From Methylomonas koyamae (GTDB taxonomy: Bacteria; Pseudomonadota; Gammaproteobacteria; Methylococcales; Methylomonadaceae), in the NCBI RefSeq assembly GCF_006483455.1, contig NZ_PPPU01000034.1, positions 1 through 61,980 on the forward strand: a stretch of 61,980 nt of DNA, written 5' to 3'. The first letter of the stretch is position 1. Every line of letters starts with the position of its first letter. Shown here piece by piece: positions 34,832-44,290 of the stretch. The notes under the pieces were generated by a model. The model did no database searches. It was not told the origin of the DNA and saw only the letters and a list, made by a program, of their open reading frames with translations. The position numbers and the translations under genes are program-made.

Positions 34832-35256
34832 TTGTATACCCTCCAGAGGTTTTGTTGTTGTGTGCGATAGCTTGGTCGAGAAAGCTGCACCGAAGTATAC
34901 GATGAAGTTTTTCTTTGCGCAACCAAGCGGATTCGAGACTATCGGCACGATTCCGAGCTGTTTTCGTTCCGAAAAGTTCCCGGTTGGTTACGCCGCTTGC
35001 AATGCCTTGGAAGCCGTATCCGGCGGTAAGGTTTTACCCGTTGGGCTGAGTCGGGGCTCGCGTATTTGATTCGCTGGTGTAGAAAAAAGGTCCGGGCTGG
35101 TTGGGGAGCTTAACACCTCAGCGAAAGTCGGCGTATGAGGCTAGGGCTGAATCACTCTCGGTGGCGTTTTCAGAGATTTCCGCAGGTGGAATAAGCCGGA
35201 CGCTATGCTGGCGACTCATTTATACTGTGCGTTTTTTTAGTGCGGATTTGTTGGGT
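34832..35256. other. 425-base gap between divergent pqqA and cca
   Basis: This gap holds the pqqA promoter candidate on the minus side. On the plus side a TATACT (35221-35226) lies 31 bases before the cca ATG, a possible -10 with no good -35. No RNA gene, repeat or coding frame was recognised in the middle part. An in-frame extension of cca back to 35101 exists but adds unrelated residues. Confidence 0.5.
34894..34922 (-). promoter_or_regulatory. Candidate sigma-70 promoter of pqqA
   Basis: On the minus strand TTGCGC (34922-34917) and TATACT (34899-34894) are 17 bases apart; the -10 matches five of six positions, the -35 three. Transcription would start near 34887, giving a leader of about 55 bases containing the GGAGGG site of pqqA. 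Confidence 0.55.
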
Positions 35257-36495
35257 ATGAAAACATATCTGGTCGGCGGCGCGGTGCGTGATCGTTTACT
35301 GGATTATCCGGTCGAGGAGCGCGATTGGCTGGTGGTCGGCGAAACGGCCGAGGCGATGGTGGCGTGCGGTTTTCGGCCGGTAGGAAAAGACTTTCCGGTA
35401 TTTTTGCATCCGGAAACCCACGAAGAATATGCTTTGGCCAGGACCGAGCGCAAAACCGGCATGGGTTATAAAGGCTTTGCCGTGCACGCCGATCCTGACG
35501 TGACCTTGGAAGAAGATCTGCAGCGGCGCGATTTGACGATCAACGCGATGGCAATCGGCGACGATGGCGTACTGATCGATCCGTTTTGCGGCCGGCTTGA
35601 TTTAGAACAAAAGCTGTTGCGGCATGTATCTCCCGCGTTCAGTGAAGATCCCGTTCGGATTTTACGTGCGGCACGCTTTGCCGCACGCTACGCGCATTTG
35701 GGATTTCGCGTGGCTGACGAAACCATGATGTTGATGAAGCATATGGTTGCTGCCGGCGAGGCTGATTACTTAGTGTCGGAGCGGGTCTGGGCGGAGCTGC
35801 ATAAAGCACTGTTGGAGCGTACGCCTCAGGCGTTTTTTCAAGTTTTGCGGGACTGCGGTGCACTGGGCGTTGTGTTCCCCGAAATCGATGCCCTGTTCGG
35901 TGTACCGCAACCGGAAAAATACCATCCGGAAATCGATACCGGTGTACATGCCTTAATGGTGCTGGAGCAAGCCGTTCGTCTGTCTGCGAAAGCCGAGGTG
36001 CGTTTGGCTGCGCTGTTGCACGATTTGGGCAAGGCTTTGACGCCCAGAGAGCATTGGCCCAGTCACCACGGTCACGAAAAAAAAGGTTTGCGGGTGTTGG
36101 AGCGCTTTTGCGAACGTTTGCGGGTTCCCAAACCCTTCAAAAGTTTGAGCATGCAAGTCATGGAATACCACACGCATTGCCATAGGGCTCTGGAACTACG
36201 TTCGGATACCTTGACCGATATGTTGCAGGCGATAGCTGCCTTCAAACCGGGAAATCGGCTCGACGAGTTTTTGTCGGCCTGCGAGGCGGATGCCAGAGGA
36301 CGCAGCGGTTTCGAAGACCGCAGTTATCCTCAAGCCGAATACATTCGTGGCGCCGCCGCGGCGGCTGCCGGAGTAGATACTGGAGCGGCCTTGCGGCAAG
36401 GGCTGCAAGGCGAACAGATCGGGGCGGCGATCCGCCGGTCGCGGATACAAGCCGTCGACGATTTTAAGAAATGCTACCGATCGGCCGTTTCATGA
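35257..36495 (+). CDS. cca: CCA tRNA nucleotidyltransferase (with HD domain)
   Basis: Adds or repairs the 3' CCA of tRNAs. MKTYLVGGAVRDRLLDYP is the class II start with the Gly-Gly and the catalytic pair in ERDWLVVG; RRDLTINAMA follows, and FSEDPVRILRAARFAARY is the nucleotide-binding region. The C-terminal HD phosphohydrolase domain has LAALLHDLGKALTPREHWP and HGHEKKG. Length 412 from ATG 35257 equals the E. coli enzyme. Its stop overlaps the ATG of the next gene. Confidence 0.96.
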   Translation: MKTYLVGGAVRDRLLDYPVEERDWLVVGETAEAMVACGFRPVGKDFPVFLHPETHEEYALARTERKTGMGYKGFAVHADPDVTLEEDLQRRDLTINAMAIGDDGVLIDPFCGRLDLEQKLLRHVSPAFSEDPVRILRAARFAARYAHLGFRVADETMMLMKHMVAAGEADYLVSERVWAELHKALLERTPQAFFQVLRDCGALGVVFPEIDALFGVPQPEKYHPEIDTGVHALMVLEQAVRLSAKAEVRLAALLHDLGKALTPREHWPSHHGHEKKGLRVLERFCERLRVPKPFKSLSMQVMEYHTHCHRALELRSDTLTDMLQAIAAFKPGNRLDEFLSACEADARGRSGFEDRSYPQAEYIRGAAAAAAGVDTGAALRQGLQGEQIGAAIRRSRIQAVDDFKKCYRSAVS

Positions 36496-36842
36496 ATGCC
36501 GTGCTGATTTCCGCCGGCCTTCTCGTTTGCAGTAACGTGTTTATGACTTTTGCCTGGTACGCGCACTTGAAGGATTTGAATGGCCAGCCTTGGTTGGTGG
36601 CGGCGCTGCTGAGCTGGGGCGTGGCTTTGTTCGAGTACCTGTTGCAAGTTCCGGCGAATCGCATCGGCTATAGCTCGCTTAGCCTGGGCCAGTTGAAGAT
36701 TATGCAGGAGGTGATCGCGTTGAGCGTGTTCGTGCCGTTCTCGGTGTACTACATGAAGGAGCCGTTGAAACTGGACTATCTCTGGGCCGGATTGTGTTTG
36801 CTCGGGGCAGTGTTTTTTATCTTCAGGGCCAAATTCAATTAA
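36492..36842 (+). CDS. DUF486 family small membrane protein (DMT-like)
   Basis: Four membrane spans in 116 residues with the family pattern VFMTFAWYAHLKD, ALLSWGVALFEYLLQVPANR, QLKIMQEVIALSVFVPFSVY and LDYLWAGLCLLGAVFFIF. DUF486 proteins belong to the drug/metabolite transporter superfamily; substrates are not known. ATG 36492 overlaps the cca stop (ATGA), indicating coupling; an earlier ATG 36471 inside cca is possible. It ends 38 bases before rlmJ. Confidence 0.9.
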   Translation: MNAVLISAGLLVCSNVFMTFAWYAHLKDLNGQPWLVAALLSWGVALFEYLLQVPANRIGYSSLSLGQLKIMQEVIALSVFVPFSVYYMKEPLKLDYLWAGLCLLGAVFFIFRAKFN

Positions 36843-36880
36843 ACGTATACGGCAGCCGCCGGCACCACGGATATCCAAAT

Positions 36881-37729
36881 ATGCTCAGTTACCGACACGG
36901 TTTTCACGCCGGCAATTTTGCCGATGTTTTAAAACATAGCCTGCTGGCCTTGACCGTTGCGGCGTTAAAACAAAAGTCCAAGCCTTTTGTCTACATCGAT
37001 ACTCACGCCGGCGCCGGCAAGTACTCTTTTAAATCGGAATTCGCCGAAAAGACCGGCGAGTATCGGCAAGGTATCTCCAAGGTGTGGCGCGAGCCTGAGC
37101 CTCCCGCCGAGTTGCACGATTATCTGGCGGCGGTGCGCGCCGAAAATACCGGCAGGCAATTGGCGCGTTATCCCGGTTCCCCGCAATTGGTTAAGCGCTT
37201 GGCCCGCCCCCAAGATCGGTTATTATTGTCGGAATTGCACGGCTCGGACGTTGCCGCGTTGCAGCAATTGTTCGCCGGGGACAAACAGGTAAGCGTCAGT
37301 AAGGAAGACGGCCTGCAAATGTTGCCGAAAAAGCTGCCGCCGATTCAGCGCCGCGGATTGATTTTGATCGACCCCAGTTACGAGATGAGAGACGAATATA
37401 AAAAAGTGGTCGCTGCTCTGGTCAGTGGCCATCGGCATTTCGCCACCGGAATCTTTGCGGTCTGGTATCCCGTTATCGAGCGGGCCGCAACCGAAGCTTT
37501 CATCGGTAAACTGGCCGGAAGCGGTATTCCCAAACAGTTACGCATCGAACATTGTGTTGCAGAAGACGGTGCTGGAAGAGGAATGACGGGGTCTGGCATG
37601 CTGTTTATCAATCCGCCGTGGTTGTTGGCAAGTCAGGCAGAAACGCTGCTGCCTTGGTTGGACCGGGTTCTGGCCGACGGCGCAGGACGTTGGAAAGTCG
37701 AGTGGACAGTACCCGAGACCGGCGCGTAG
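36881..37729 (+). CDS. rlmJ: 23S rRNA (adenine(2030)-N6)-methyltransferase RlmJ
   Basis: Methylates A2030 of 23S rRNA using S-adenosylmethionine. The N-terminus MLSYRHGFHAGNFADVLKHS is the most conserved part of the family. YIDTHAGAGKY is the SAM-binding motif I, and LILIDPSYEMRDEYKKV contains the catalytic motif IV, here DPSY where the common form is DPPY. ILFINPPWLL-like LFINPPWLLA closes the domain. Length 282 from ATG 36881 matches E. coli RlmJ (280). Independent housekeeping gene among cca and tldD. Confidence 0.93.
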   Translation: MLSYRHGFHAGNFADVLKHSLLALTVAALKQKSKPFVYIDTHAGAGKYSFKSEFAEKTGEYRQGISKVWREPEPPAELHDYLAAVRAENTGRQLARYPGSPQLVKRLARPQDRLLLSELHGSDVAALQQLFAGDKQVSVSKEDGLQMLPKKLPPIQRRGLILIDPSYEMRDEYKKVVAALVSGHRHFATGIFAVWYPVIERAATEAFIGKLAGSGIPKQLRIEHCVAEDGAGRGMTGSGMLFINPPWLLASQAETLLPWLDRVLADGAGRWKVEWTVPETGA

Positions 37730-37740
37730 CGGAATTAGCC

Positions 37741-38205
37741 ATGTTGAAGAAGAATCTCGACCTGATCATCGTCGGTTGCATCGTTTTGGCGCTGGTCATG
37801 TACGACGTGACGCTGGAATTGCTGGGGGAATTGATGCATCTGCTGTTCGAAGGTCTGCACGTGGCTTTCGAATACGTCGAGTTGGGAATAGAAGAAGCGG
37901 TCGAGTTGGTTTTTCACATTTTGGATATCGGCGAAATTGTCGAATATTTGTTCGAATCCGATCGCCACGGCAGTCAGGTCGTCACGTTTTACATCCTGCT
38001 CTCAATTTTCGGTTTCGGATTTTACAAATTGTGGAAGACTCTTCCGCGGTTACACGCTTTTTTAAAGCAACGGCTACTGAATATCTGGGTCCGGCGCAAA
38101 ACCGAGTTGCAACTGTATTGGTTGTCGCTCACGACGCGTAACAAAGTGACCCTCGCACTAACCGCATTGCTCGTCGCTTACATCGCGTCGTTTTTCGTGA
38201 TGTAG
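37741..38205 (+). CDS. Unknown membrane protein, 154 residues
   Basis: No family recognised. An N-terminal span (DLIIVGCIVLALVMYDVTLE) is followed by an acidic, amphipathic helical stretch (LLFEGLHVAFEYVELGIEEA, ILDIGEIVEYLFES), a second span (FYILLSIFGFGFYKLW), a basic cytoplasmic segment (KQRLLNIWVRRK) and a C-terminal span (VTLALTALLVAYIASFFVM). The start ATG 37741 is 11 bases after rlmJ with GGAA upstream; the frame extends back into rlmJ without need. Next gene, tldD, is 36 bases on. Function unknown. Confidence 0.7.
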   Translation: MLKKNLDLIIVGCIVLALVMYDVTLELLGELMHLLFEGLHVAFEYVELGIEEAVELVFHILDIGEIVEYLFESDRHGSQVVTFYILLSIFGFGFYKLWKTLPRLHAFLKQRLLNIWVRRKTELQLYWLSLTTRNKVTLALTALLVAYIASFFVM

Positions 38206-38241
38206 CCGGACGCGCTTTACCATCCCGTTTCGAGCTATCTG

Positions 38242-39678
38242 ATGCCATTAGAACAAGTCAAGCAATCCATTTTGGCCGGCAACGGCCTGCAAACTCAGGA
38301 TATCGATCGAGTTATGTCCGCGTTGCTGAGCGCGCCGGTCGATGCCGCCGATATCTATTTTCAGTCTAGCCACTTCGAATCCTGGTCTTTGGAGGGCGGG
38401 ATCATCAAGGAAGGCAGTCATTCGATCGAGCACGGCGCCGGGGTGCGCGCCGTCAGCGGCGATAAAACCGGATTTGCCTACAGCGACCGGATCGAGTTGC
38501 CGATTTTGCTGGAAGCGGCCAATAACGTGAAAGCCATTGTCCGCCATGGTCAACAGGCGCAGCGCAAGGTGGATACCTTTCGCGCAGCGCCGTGTCTGTA
38601 CCGCCCCGTGAATCCTTTAAAGTCTTTGGACGATCGGCAAAAAATCGAACTGTTGATGCGCGTCGATCGGGAAACCCGAAAGTTGGATTCGCGCATCGAA
38701 GAAGTCATGGTCAGTCTGATTGCTGCCTATGACCACGTGTTGATCGCGAATCAAGACGGCTCGTTGGCGGCCGACATTCGGCCGCTGGTGCGAATGAATG
38801 TCACGGTGATCATGGCCGAAAACGGTCGGCGCGAGCAAGGCAGTATGGGCGGCGGCGGCCGCTGCGACTATTCCTATTTTCTGGAGAGCGACCGCGGCCT
38901 GGAATACGGCAAAGAAGCGGTCCGTCAGGCGCAAGTCAACTTGCAGGCTGAGGAAGCCCCCGCGGGTAATATGACGGTGGTTCTGGGTTCAGGCTGGCCG
39001 GGGATTTTGTTGCACGAGGCCATCGGTCATGGCTTGGAGGGGGACTTCAATCGCAAGGGGACTTCGGCTTTCAGTGGCCGAGTCGGCGAGCGGGTGGCTT
39101 CCGATCTGTGTACCGTGGTGGACGACGGCACGTTGCAAGGTCGGCGCGGTTCGTTGAACATCGACGACGAAGGGACGCCGACTGAAAATACCGTGTTGAT
39201 CGAGAAGGGCATTCTGAAAGGCTACATGCAGGATAAGTTGAATGCCCGGTTGATGGGGGTGGCGCCGACCGGTAACGGCCGCCGCGAATCCTATGCCCAT
39301 CTGCCGATGCCGCGCATGACCAACACTTACATGCTGCCAGGACAGAGCGATCCGGAAGAGATTATCGCCTCGGTGAAAAAAGGCCTGTACGCGCGCAACT
39401 TCGGCGGCGGCCAAGTGGATATCACTTCCGGCAAGTTCGTGTTCTCGGCCAGCGAAGCGTACCTGATCGAAAACGGCAAAATCACCCGGCCGGTGAAAGG
39501 GGCGACGCTGATCGGCAACGGTCCCGACGTATTGACCAAAGTGTCCATGGTCGGCAACGACATGGCGCTGGATAGCGGCGTCGGCACTTGCGGCAAGGAC
39601 GGCCAAAGCGTTCCGGTCGGCGTCGGCCAGCCGACGTTGAAAATCGACGGCTTAACGGTTGGCGGTACCAGCGTCTGA
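38242..39678 (+). CDS. tldD: Metalloprotease subunit TldD
   Basis: Zinc metallopeptidase that with TldE degrades unfolded peptides; in some hosts it matures modified peptides. The zinc motif HEAIGH is at residues 258-263 ([14 protein letters not shown]), and the third ligand Cys lies at about 450 (GTCGKDGQ). The N-terminal domain has [20 protein letters not shown]. Length 478 is typical (481 in E. coli). Its partner pmbA follows 56 bases later, without the yjgA gene that lies between them in E. coli. Confidence 0.96.
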   Translation: MPLEQVKQSILAGNGLQTQDIDRVMSALLSAPVDAADIYFQSSHFESWSLEGGIIKEGSHSIEHGAGVRAVSGDKTGFAYSDRIELPILLEAANNVKAIVRHGQQAQRKVDTFRAAPCLYRPVNPLKSLDDRQKIELLMRVDRETRKLDSRIEEVMVSLIAAYDHVLIANQDGSLAADIRPLVRMNVTVIMAENGRREQGSMGGGGRCDYSYFLESDRGLEYGKEAVRQAQVNLQAEEAPAGNMTVVLGSGWPGILLHEAIGHGLEGDFNRKGTSAFSGRVGERVASDLCTVVDDGTLQGRRGSLNIDDEGTPTENTVLIEKGILKGYMQDKLNARLMGVAPTGNGRRESYAHLPMPRMTNTYMLPGQSDPEEIIASVKKGLYARNFGGGQVDITSGKFVFSASEAYLIENGKITRPVKGATLIGNGPDVLTKVSMVGNDMALDSGVGTCGKDGQSVPVGVGQPTLKIDGLTVGGTSV

Positions 39679-39734
39679 AATACAGGGTGCAGCCATTCGG
39701 CTTGTGCGCGTAACGACTAAACAAGAGATTTGCC

Positions 39735-41066
39735 GTGCAAAATCAGGAAGAAATCAATCGTTTGAAAAATGTGGTTCAACAATTGTTGGACGAAGCCAAA
39801 CTACAGGGAGCCACTGCCGCAGAAGCGGCATTCAGCGTGGACAATGGGCTGTCGGTGTCGGCTCGACTCGGGGAAGTGGAAACCGTGGAGTACCACTGCG
39901 ATCAAGGCATTGGCGTCACCGTGTATTTCGGCAAAAGGAAGGGCTCTGCCAGTACCAATGACATTTCCGGCGAATCGTTGAAGGAAACCGTCAAGGCGGC
40001 GTGCAGTATCGCCCACTACGCCAGCGAAGACGAGTTTGCCGGCCTGCCCGATCCCGAGCGGTTGGCTACGGAATTTCCCGATCTCGATTTAAACCATCCG
40101 TGGCAGCTCAATGCCGAGCAAGCTATCGAGCTGGCGATCGAGTGCGAAAACGCGGCGCGCAGTTATAGCTCTGTGATCAGCAACTCCGAGGGGGCTTCAG
40201 TCAATACCCATCAGGGCACACGGGTGTTCGGCAATTCATTGGGTTTTTTGCAGGGTTACCAGTCCAGCCGGCACTCCTTGAGTTGCTCGGTACTCGCCGG
40301 CAGCGGCGACGCCATGCAACGAGACTATTGGTATAGTGTGGCGCGTAACCCGAGTGATCTGGAAGCTGCCGCACAAGTCGGCGGAAAAGCCGCGCAACGT
40401 ACCCTAGCGCGGTTAGACGCCCGGCCTCTCGGCACCCGGCAATGTCCGGTGTTGTTTGCGCCGGAAATGGCCTCCAGTTTGATCGGAGCGTTGCTGGGCG
40501 CGATCAGCGGCGGTAGTCTGTACCGGAAGTCATCTTTTTTATTGGACAGCCTCGGAAAGCAAATTCTGCCGGAGTTTGTGCGGATACACGAGCAGCCGTT
40601 GTTAAAGCGGGCGTTGGGAAGCGCGAGCTACGACGCGGAAGGTGTCGCGACCCGGGCTCGAGACATCGTCAGTAGCGGTATTTTGCAATCTTACATACTC
40701 AGTAGCTATTCGGCGCGCAAGCTGGGTATGCAAACCACCGGCAATGCCGGCGGTGTACATAACCTGACGGTCGAGCCGGGCAGCAACGATTTTGCCGGCA
40801 TGCTGAAACAGCTCGGGACCGGTTTGTTGGTAACGGAGTTGATGGGGCAGGGCGTGAATCGGGTGACCGGCGATTATTCCCGCGGCGCTTCCGGGTTTTG
40901 GGTCGAAAATGGCGTTATCCAATACCCCGTCCAAGAAATCACCATTGCTGGCAATTTAAAGTCCATGCTGCGAAATATCGTGGCGATCGGCAACGACGTG
41001 GATATGCGCGGCAACATCAGAGTCGGTTCGATTTTGCTGGAGCAAATGGCGATTGCCGGCGAATAA
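39735..41066 (+). CDS. pmbA: TldE/PmbA, partner of TldD
   Basis: Non-catalytic half of the TldD-TldE protease: it shares the fold but has no HExxxH motif. Landmarks are LGEVETVEYHCDQGIGVTVY, GKRKGSASTNDIS, and the C-terminal TGNAGGVHNLTVEPG and VTGDYSRGASGFWVENG. Length 443. The start is GTG 39735. The pair has been linked to peptide maturation (microcin B17) and antitoxin CcdA removal in E. coli; whether such a substrate exists here is unknown, though PqqA processing by a TldD/TldE-like pair has no support in this sequence. Confidence 0.95.
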   Translation: MQNQEEINRLKNVVQQLLDEAKLQGATAAEAAFSVDNGLSVSARLGEVETVEYHCDQGIGVTVYFGKRKGSASTNDISGESLKETVKAACSIAHYASEDEFAGLPDPERLATEFPDLDLNHPWQLNAEQAIELAIECENAARSYSSVISNSEGASVNTHQGTRVFGNSLGFLQGYQSSRHSLSCSVLAGSGDAMQRDYWYSVARNPSDLEAAAQVGGKAAQRTLARLDARPLGTRQCPVLFAPEMASSLIGALLGAISGGSLYRKSSFLLDSLGKQILPEFVRIHEQPLLKRALGSASYDAEGVATRARDIVSSGILQSYILSSYSARKLGMQTTGNAGGVHNLTVEPGSNDFAGMLKQLGTGLLVTELMGQGVNRVTGDYSRGASGFWVENGVIQYPVQEITIAGNLKSMLRNIVAIGNDVDMRGNIRVGSILLEQMAIAGE

Positions 41067-41164
41067 TCTTAGCCTTTGAAAGCAGCAGTGCCTTATAAAT
41101 CAAGAGATTCAGGTACGGTGGCGTGAGAGTCCGAGGATGTAAATCCTTAGGGCTACACGAACAG
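41067..41164. other. 98-base gap with a GNRA-type hairpin at the edge of the accessory block
   Basis: AGGAT (41134-41138) pairs with ATCCT (41143-41147) around a GTAA tetraloop; CC 41131-41132 and GG 41150-41151 can extend it over a bulge. Just upstream is GATTCAGGTACGGTGGCGTG. The combination recalls structured RNA such as the 3' part of a group II intron, but the canonical domain V is not complete, so no family is called. It lies between pmbA and the convergent MATE gene. Confidence 0.35.
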
Positions 41165-42637
41165 CTAACGCACGTTTTCGTACCTTTGGACTTCAATCTG
41201 CTTAGATCTCTCAGAAAACATTAAAAAGCTTACTGTGCTTAGCATGCCTGAGATCAATGCTCCAATCGCTATAATGGAGAAAAGGACATCCATGTTCTGG
41301 TGATAAAGAAATACAATGATGGAACCGCATGCAGCGAATGCAAAGCGCGTAAAAATTGCCGTTATGGGCCAGAACACTTTGCCCGCACCTTGCCCGGCAA
41401 AATAAAACGCAAATACAAAAGCAATCATACCGTACACCGGTCCGACTGCTTTTAGGTACTTTTCACCAACGAACAGAACATCCGTCGAGCTAGTGAACAA
41501 GTTCATCCAAATGCCTGGATGGTATGCCAAGGACAAACCGACCAGTTCAACCATAGCGCCAACAAACAGGGCATTGAGTAACGCCGCTTGCCTTGCTCTT
41601 TTGATATTGCCGGCACCGATGTTGGTACCCACTATCGTCAATACCGCTGTACCAAACCCAAACATGACCGGTATTAGCAAATACTCCATACGCGAGGCAA
41701 TGCCATAGCCAGCCAAGGCCGGTACGCCAAAAACACCGACCACCGAGGTAATCGCAGTGACCGACAAGTTGGAAAAAATAGCACTGAGTGATGACGGCAA
41801 GCCGACGGCCAAAATTTGCTTGAAATAGTGATAACGAATTCGGTGCCGCCGTAACCGTAAAATACTGCTTGACGAGCGCATGTAACCAATAATTAAAAGC
41901 AGTGAGGCAGCATTGCAAATCAGTTGGGCATAGCCCGCACCTGCAATTCCTAACTTCGGCGTACCCAATAGTCCCAATATCAATACGGGCGATAGTAATA
42001 GACAGGCTAGGACATTTCCCAGCGTTATCAACGCAGGCACTTTGACATTGCCTGCCCCGCGTAAAGCAGACTGCAGCAATATATAAACCCAGTTAATGGT
42101 GGCCGAACCAAACAGTATGTCCGAATAAAGCAGTGCTTGTTGTAAGGCATCTCCGGTTCCACCCAGCGATGCGTAAATCGGGCGGCCAAATACCAGTAGC
42201 ACAAGGGTAAATAGCCCGCCAAATGCGATACCTATCAAGGTAGCGTGATAGGCCAATCGTTCCGCACTTTCTATATCACTGGCACCGATGGCTCGAGCGA
42301 CTGCGGAAGATACTCCCCCGCCTATGCCTCCATTCGACATCATTATCATCAACATAACCAGCGGTATCACCAATGATGCGCCCGCAATCGAATCCACCCC
42401 TAATGAACTGACAAAATAAGTTTCTGCAACGCTAACTATTGCGGACAGAAACATGACACCAACCGTCGGCAATGCCAATTTAACCAATACTGGAAACAAG
42501 GGGCCCGATAAAATCATCGTCACATGTTTTTCCCGGTTTGATATCAATTTGGACTGGATTTTCAGCTGGGAGCAATCATCACTATTTCCGTGCTGGATTT
42601 GCTGATCGTTAAATTTTGAAAGCCTTGGCTTTTTCAT
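41165..42637 (-). CDS. MATE family efflux transporter
   Basis: Twelve-span multidrug/toxin extruder driven by Na+ or H+. The two-fold repeat of six spans is clear: PVLVKLALPTVGVMFLSAIV at the start, IAGASLVIPLVMLMIMMSNG, and YGIASRMEYLLIPVMFGFG in the second half. Length 490 with an unusual hydrophilic N-terminal extension of about 40 residues; ATG 42517 or GTG 42523, preceded by GGGAAAAACAT, may be the real start. Base composition is lower in G+C than neighbours (60-base samples 42% and 52% against 60% in pmbA), suggesting acquisition. Substrate unknown. Confidence 0.88.
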   Translation of the reverse strand: MKKPRLSKFNDQQIQHGNSDDCSQLKIQSKLISNREKHVTMILSGPLFPVLVKLALPTVGVMFLSAIVSVAETYFVSSLGVDSIAGASLVIPLVMLMIMMSNGGIGGGVSSAVARAIGASDIESAERLAYHATLIGIAFGGLFTLVLLVFGRPIYASLGGTGDALQQALLYSDILFGSATINWVYILLQSALRGAGNVKVPALITLGNVLACLLLSPVLILGLLGTPKLGIAGAGYAQLICNAASLLLIIGYMRSSSSILRLRRHRIRYHYFKQILAVGLPSSLSAIFSNLSVTAITSVVGVFGVPALAGYGIASRMEYLLIPVMFGFGTAVLTIVGTNIGAGNIKRARQAALLNALFVGAMVELVGLSLAYHPGIWMNLFTSSTDVLFVGEKYLKAVGPVYGMIAFVFAFYFAGQGAGKVFWPITAIFTRFAFAACGSIIVFLYHQNMDVLFSIIAIGALISGMLSTVSFLMFSERSKQIEVQRYENVR

Positions 42638-42752
42638 GTAATGGTTTAGAAGTTATCTTGAATGAAGTCAGGCCTGGAGATACCAAATTCCGCATTCTTG
42701 GTGCCTGGCGGATTAAGGCATCTCCTTTAGCTCTCCAACATATGGGGTTTAT

Positions 42753-44159
42753 TTAAGATGGGATGACCGGCCCCCACGGCGAAGCGCCGGGCGGTGCGAC
42801 ATTGACCAATTTTTCGTTTACAAACTCGTAAAAACCGCGCTCCGATAACTCGCGGCCAAACCCCGAGTTTTTGATGCCGCCAAACGGCAGTTCCGGAGCC
42901 GTCCAGGCGGGCTGGTTGATGAAAACCATGCCGCTTTCAATTTCCACCGCGACGGCTCGGCCGCGTTCGACATCGGCGGTAAAAATGGATGCACCGAGTC
43001 CAAACGAGGTTGCGTTGGCCAAAGCAATGGCTTGCGCTTCGCTATCAACCACGTAAATGGCGGCGACCGGGCCAAACAGTTCTTGTTGATAGATCGGATT
43101 ATTTGCGTCTATTTCGGTGATGACCGTAGGCTCAAGAAAGTAGCCTGGTCTGTCGATTCTTTTACCGCCAAGTACGACGTTGGCACCGCCGGCTTGGGCC
43201 TGAGCAATCTGATCGAGCAGCAGCTTCAGCGCTTTTCCCGAGGATAGTGGCGCCAACGTCGTGGCCGGATGCAGTGGATCGCCGGCGTGCAAGGACGACA
43301 TGCGTTCGACAAAACCGTCCAGAAACGCCTTGCCGCGCGCTTGCCCCACCACAATAAAGCGTTTCGAGCCAACGCAGCATTGGCCGCAGTTGAACATGCG
43401 CCCGAACAAGGCGCTATCGAGCGTGGACTCAAGCGGAGCGTCTTCCAATACCAGTAGCGGGTCGCTCCCACCCATTTCCGCTACGACTTTTTTCAATGCT
43501 CGCCCAGCGCGTCCCGCCACCGCGGCGCCAGCAGTTTCGCTACCGGTTACGGTGACGCCACGCACCCGCGGATCGTCGATGACGCGGCCGATTTGTTCGA
43601 TAGTCGCGAATAGATTCGTGTACACACCGGCCGGAGTGCCGGCGTCTTCGAATAGCCTGGCTAAAGCCAGTGCCGACTGCGGGACGTTTTCCGCATGTTT
43701 CAGCAATAAGACGTTGCCGGCCATCAATTGCGGGCCAGCAACGCGCGCAACTTGGTAATAAGGAAAATTCCAGGGCTCTATGCCCAGAATTACCCCTATT
43801 GGTTCGATCGATACTTGGGCGGTCGGTGCTTCCGGCAAGGCTTTCGGTGCAAGATACTTTTTCGCATTTTTGGCGTAGTACTGGAGTATCCCGGCGGTAA
43901 TGTCTACTTCTGCGTATGCCTCGCCAATGAGCTTACCCATTTCTAACGTCAAATATTGCGCGTACTCTTCTTTCCTTTCCAGCAGGATCGATGCTGCTTT
44001 CGTCAGAACCTTAGCGCGTTCATCGACCGAATAACGGCGCCACGCCTCCCGATAGGCTTGATCGGCTTTCGCAATGGCAAGCTCAAGATCAGAATCGGAT
44101 AGTTCAGGATAAGCTGCTAGTAATTCGCCGGATGAGGGGTTGATGGATTGATAAGCCAT
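42753..44159 (-). CDS. Aldehyde dehydrogenase, NAD(P)-dependent succinate-semialdehyde type
   Basis: Oxidises an aldehyde to an acid; closest by motif to the succinate-semialdehyde dehydrogenase (GabD/Sad) group. It begins AYQSINPSSGELLAAYPEL, with the NAD-site GIEPWNFPYYQVAR, VTGSETAGAAVAGRAG, the Glu in VAEMGGSDPLLVLEDA and the nucleophile Cys in NCGQCCVGSKRF. C-terminal ELPFGGIKNSGFGRELSERG completes the fold. Length 468 from ATG 44159; the frame runs back to 44435 without family similarity. The true substrate could be another short-chain aldehyde. A tautomerase gene lies upstream on the same strand. Confidence 0.92.
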   Translation of the reverse strand: MAYQSINPSSGELLAAYPELSDSDLELAIAKADQAYREAWRRYSVDERAKVLTKAASILLERKEEYAQYLTLEMGKLIGEAYAEVDITAGILQYYAKNAKKYLAPKALPEAPTAQVSIEPIGVILGIEPWNFPYYQVARVAGPQLMAGNVLLLKHAENVPQSALALARLFEDAGTPAGVYTNLFATIEQIGRVIDDPRVRGVTVTGSETAGAAVAGRAGRALKKVVAEMGGSDPLLVLEDAPLESTLDSALFGRMFNCGQCCVGSKRFIVVGQARGKAFLDGFVERMSSLHAGDPLHPATTLAPLSSGKALKLLLDQIAQAQAGGANVVLGGKRIDRPGYFLEPTVITEIDANNPIYQQELFGPVAAIYVVDSEAQAIALANATSFGLGASIFTADVERGRAVAVEIESGMVFINQPAWTAPELPFGGIKNSGFGRELSERGFYEFVNEKLVNVAPPGASPWGPVIPS

Positions 44160-44290
44160 ATTTCTATCTCGTTTTAGTCGATACCGCCTTGCTAAGAGGC
44201 ATAAAGCCAGACCGATAGCGCGATCAGAAACGTGTATCGATGATTTTGGAAAAAGTGCCCGGTTCACCATGAACGGGGCACTCGTATTAA

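Noticed and set aside
34832-35256. Extended cca start at 35101 and extended pqqA start at 34948
   Set aside because: Both extensions add residues unlike the families; PqqA is always very short and Cca starts at MKTYLVGGAVRD.
41067-41164. tRNA or tmRNA fragment
   Set aside because: No acceptor stem, anticodon arm or CCA end could be assembled; only one hairpin is visible.
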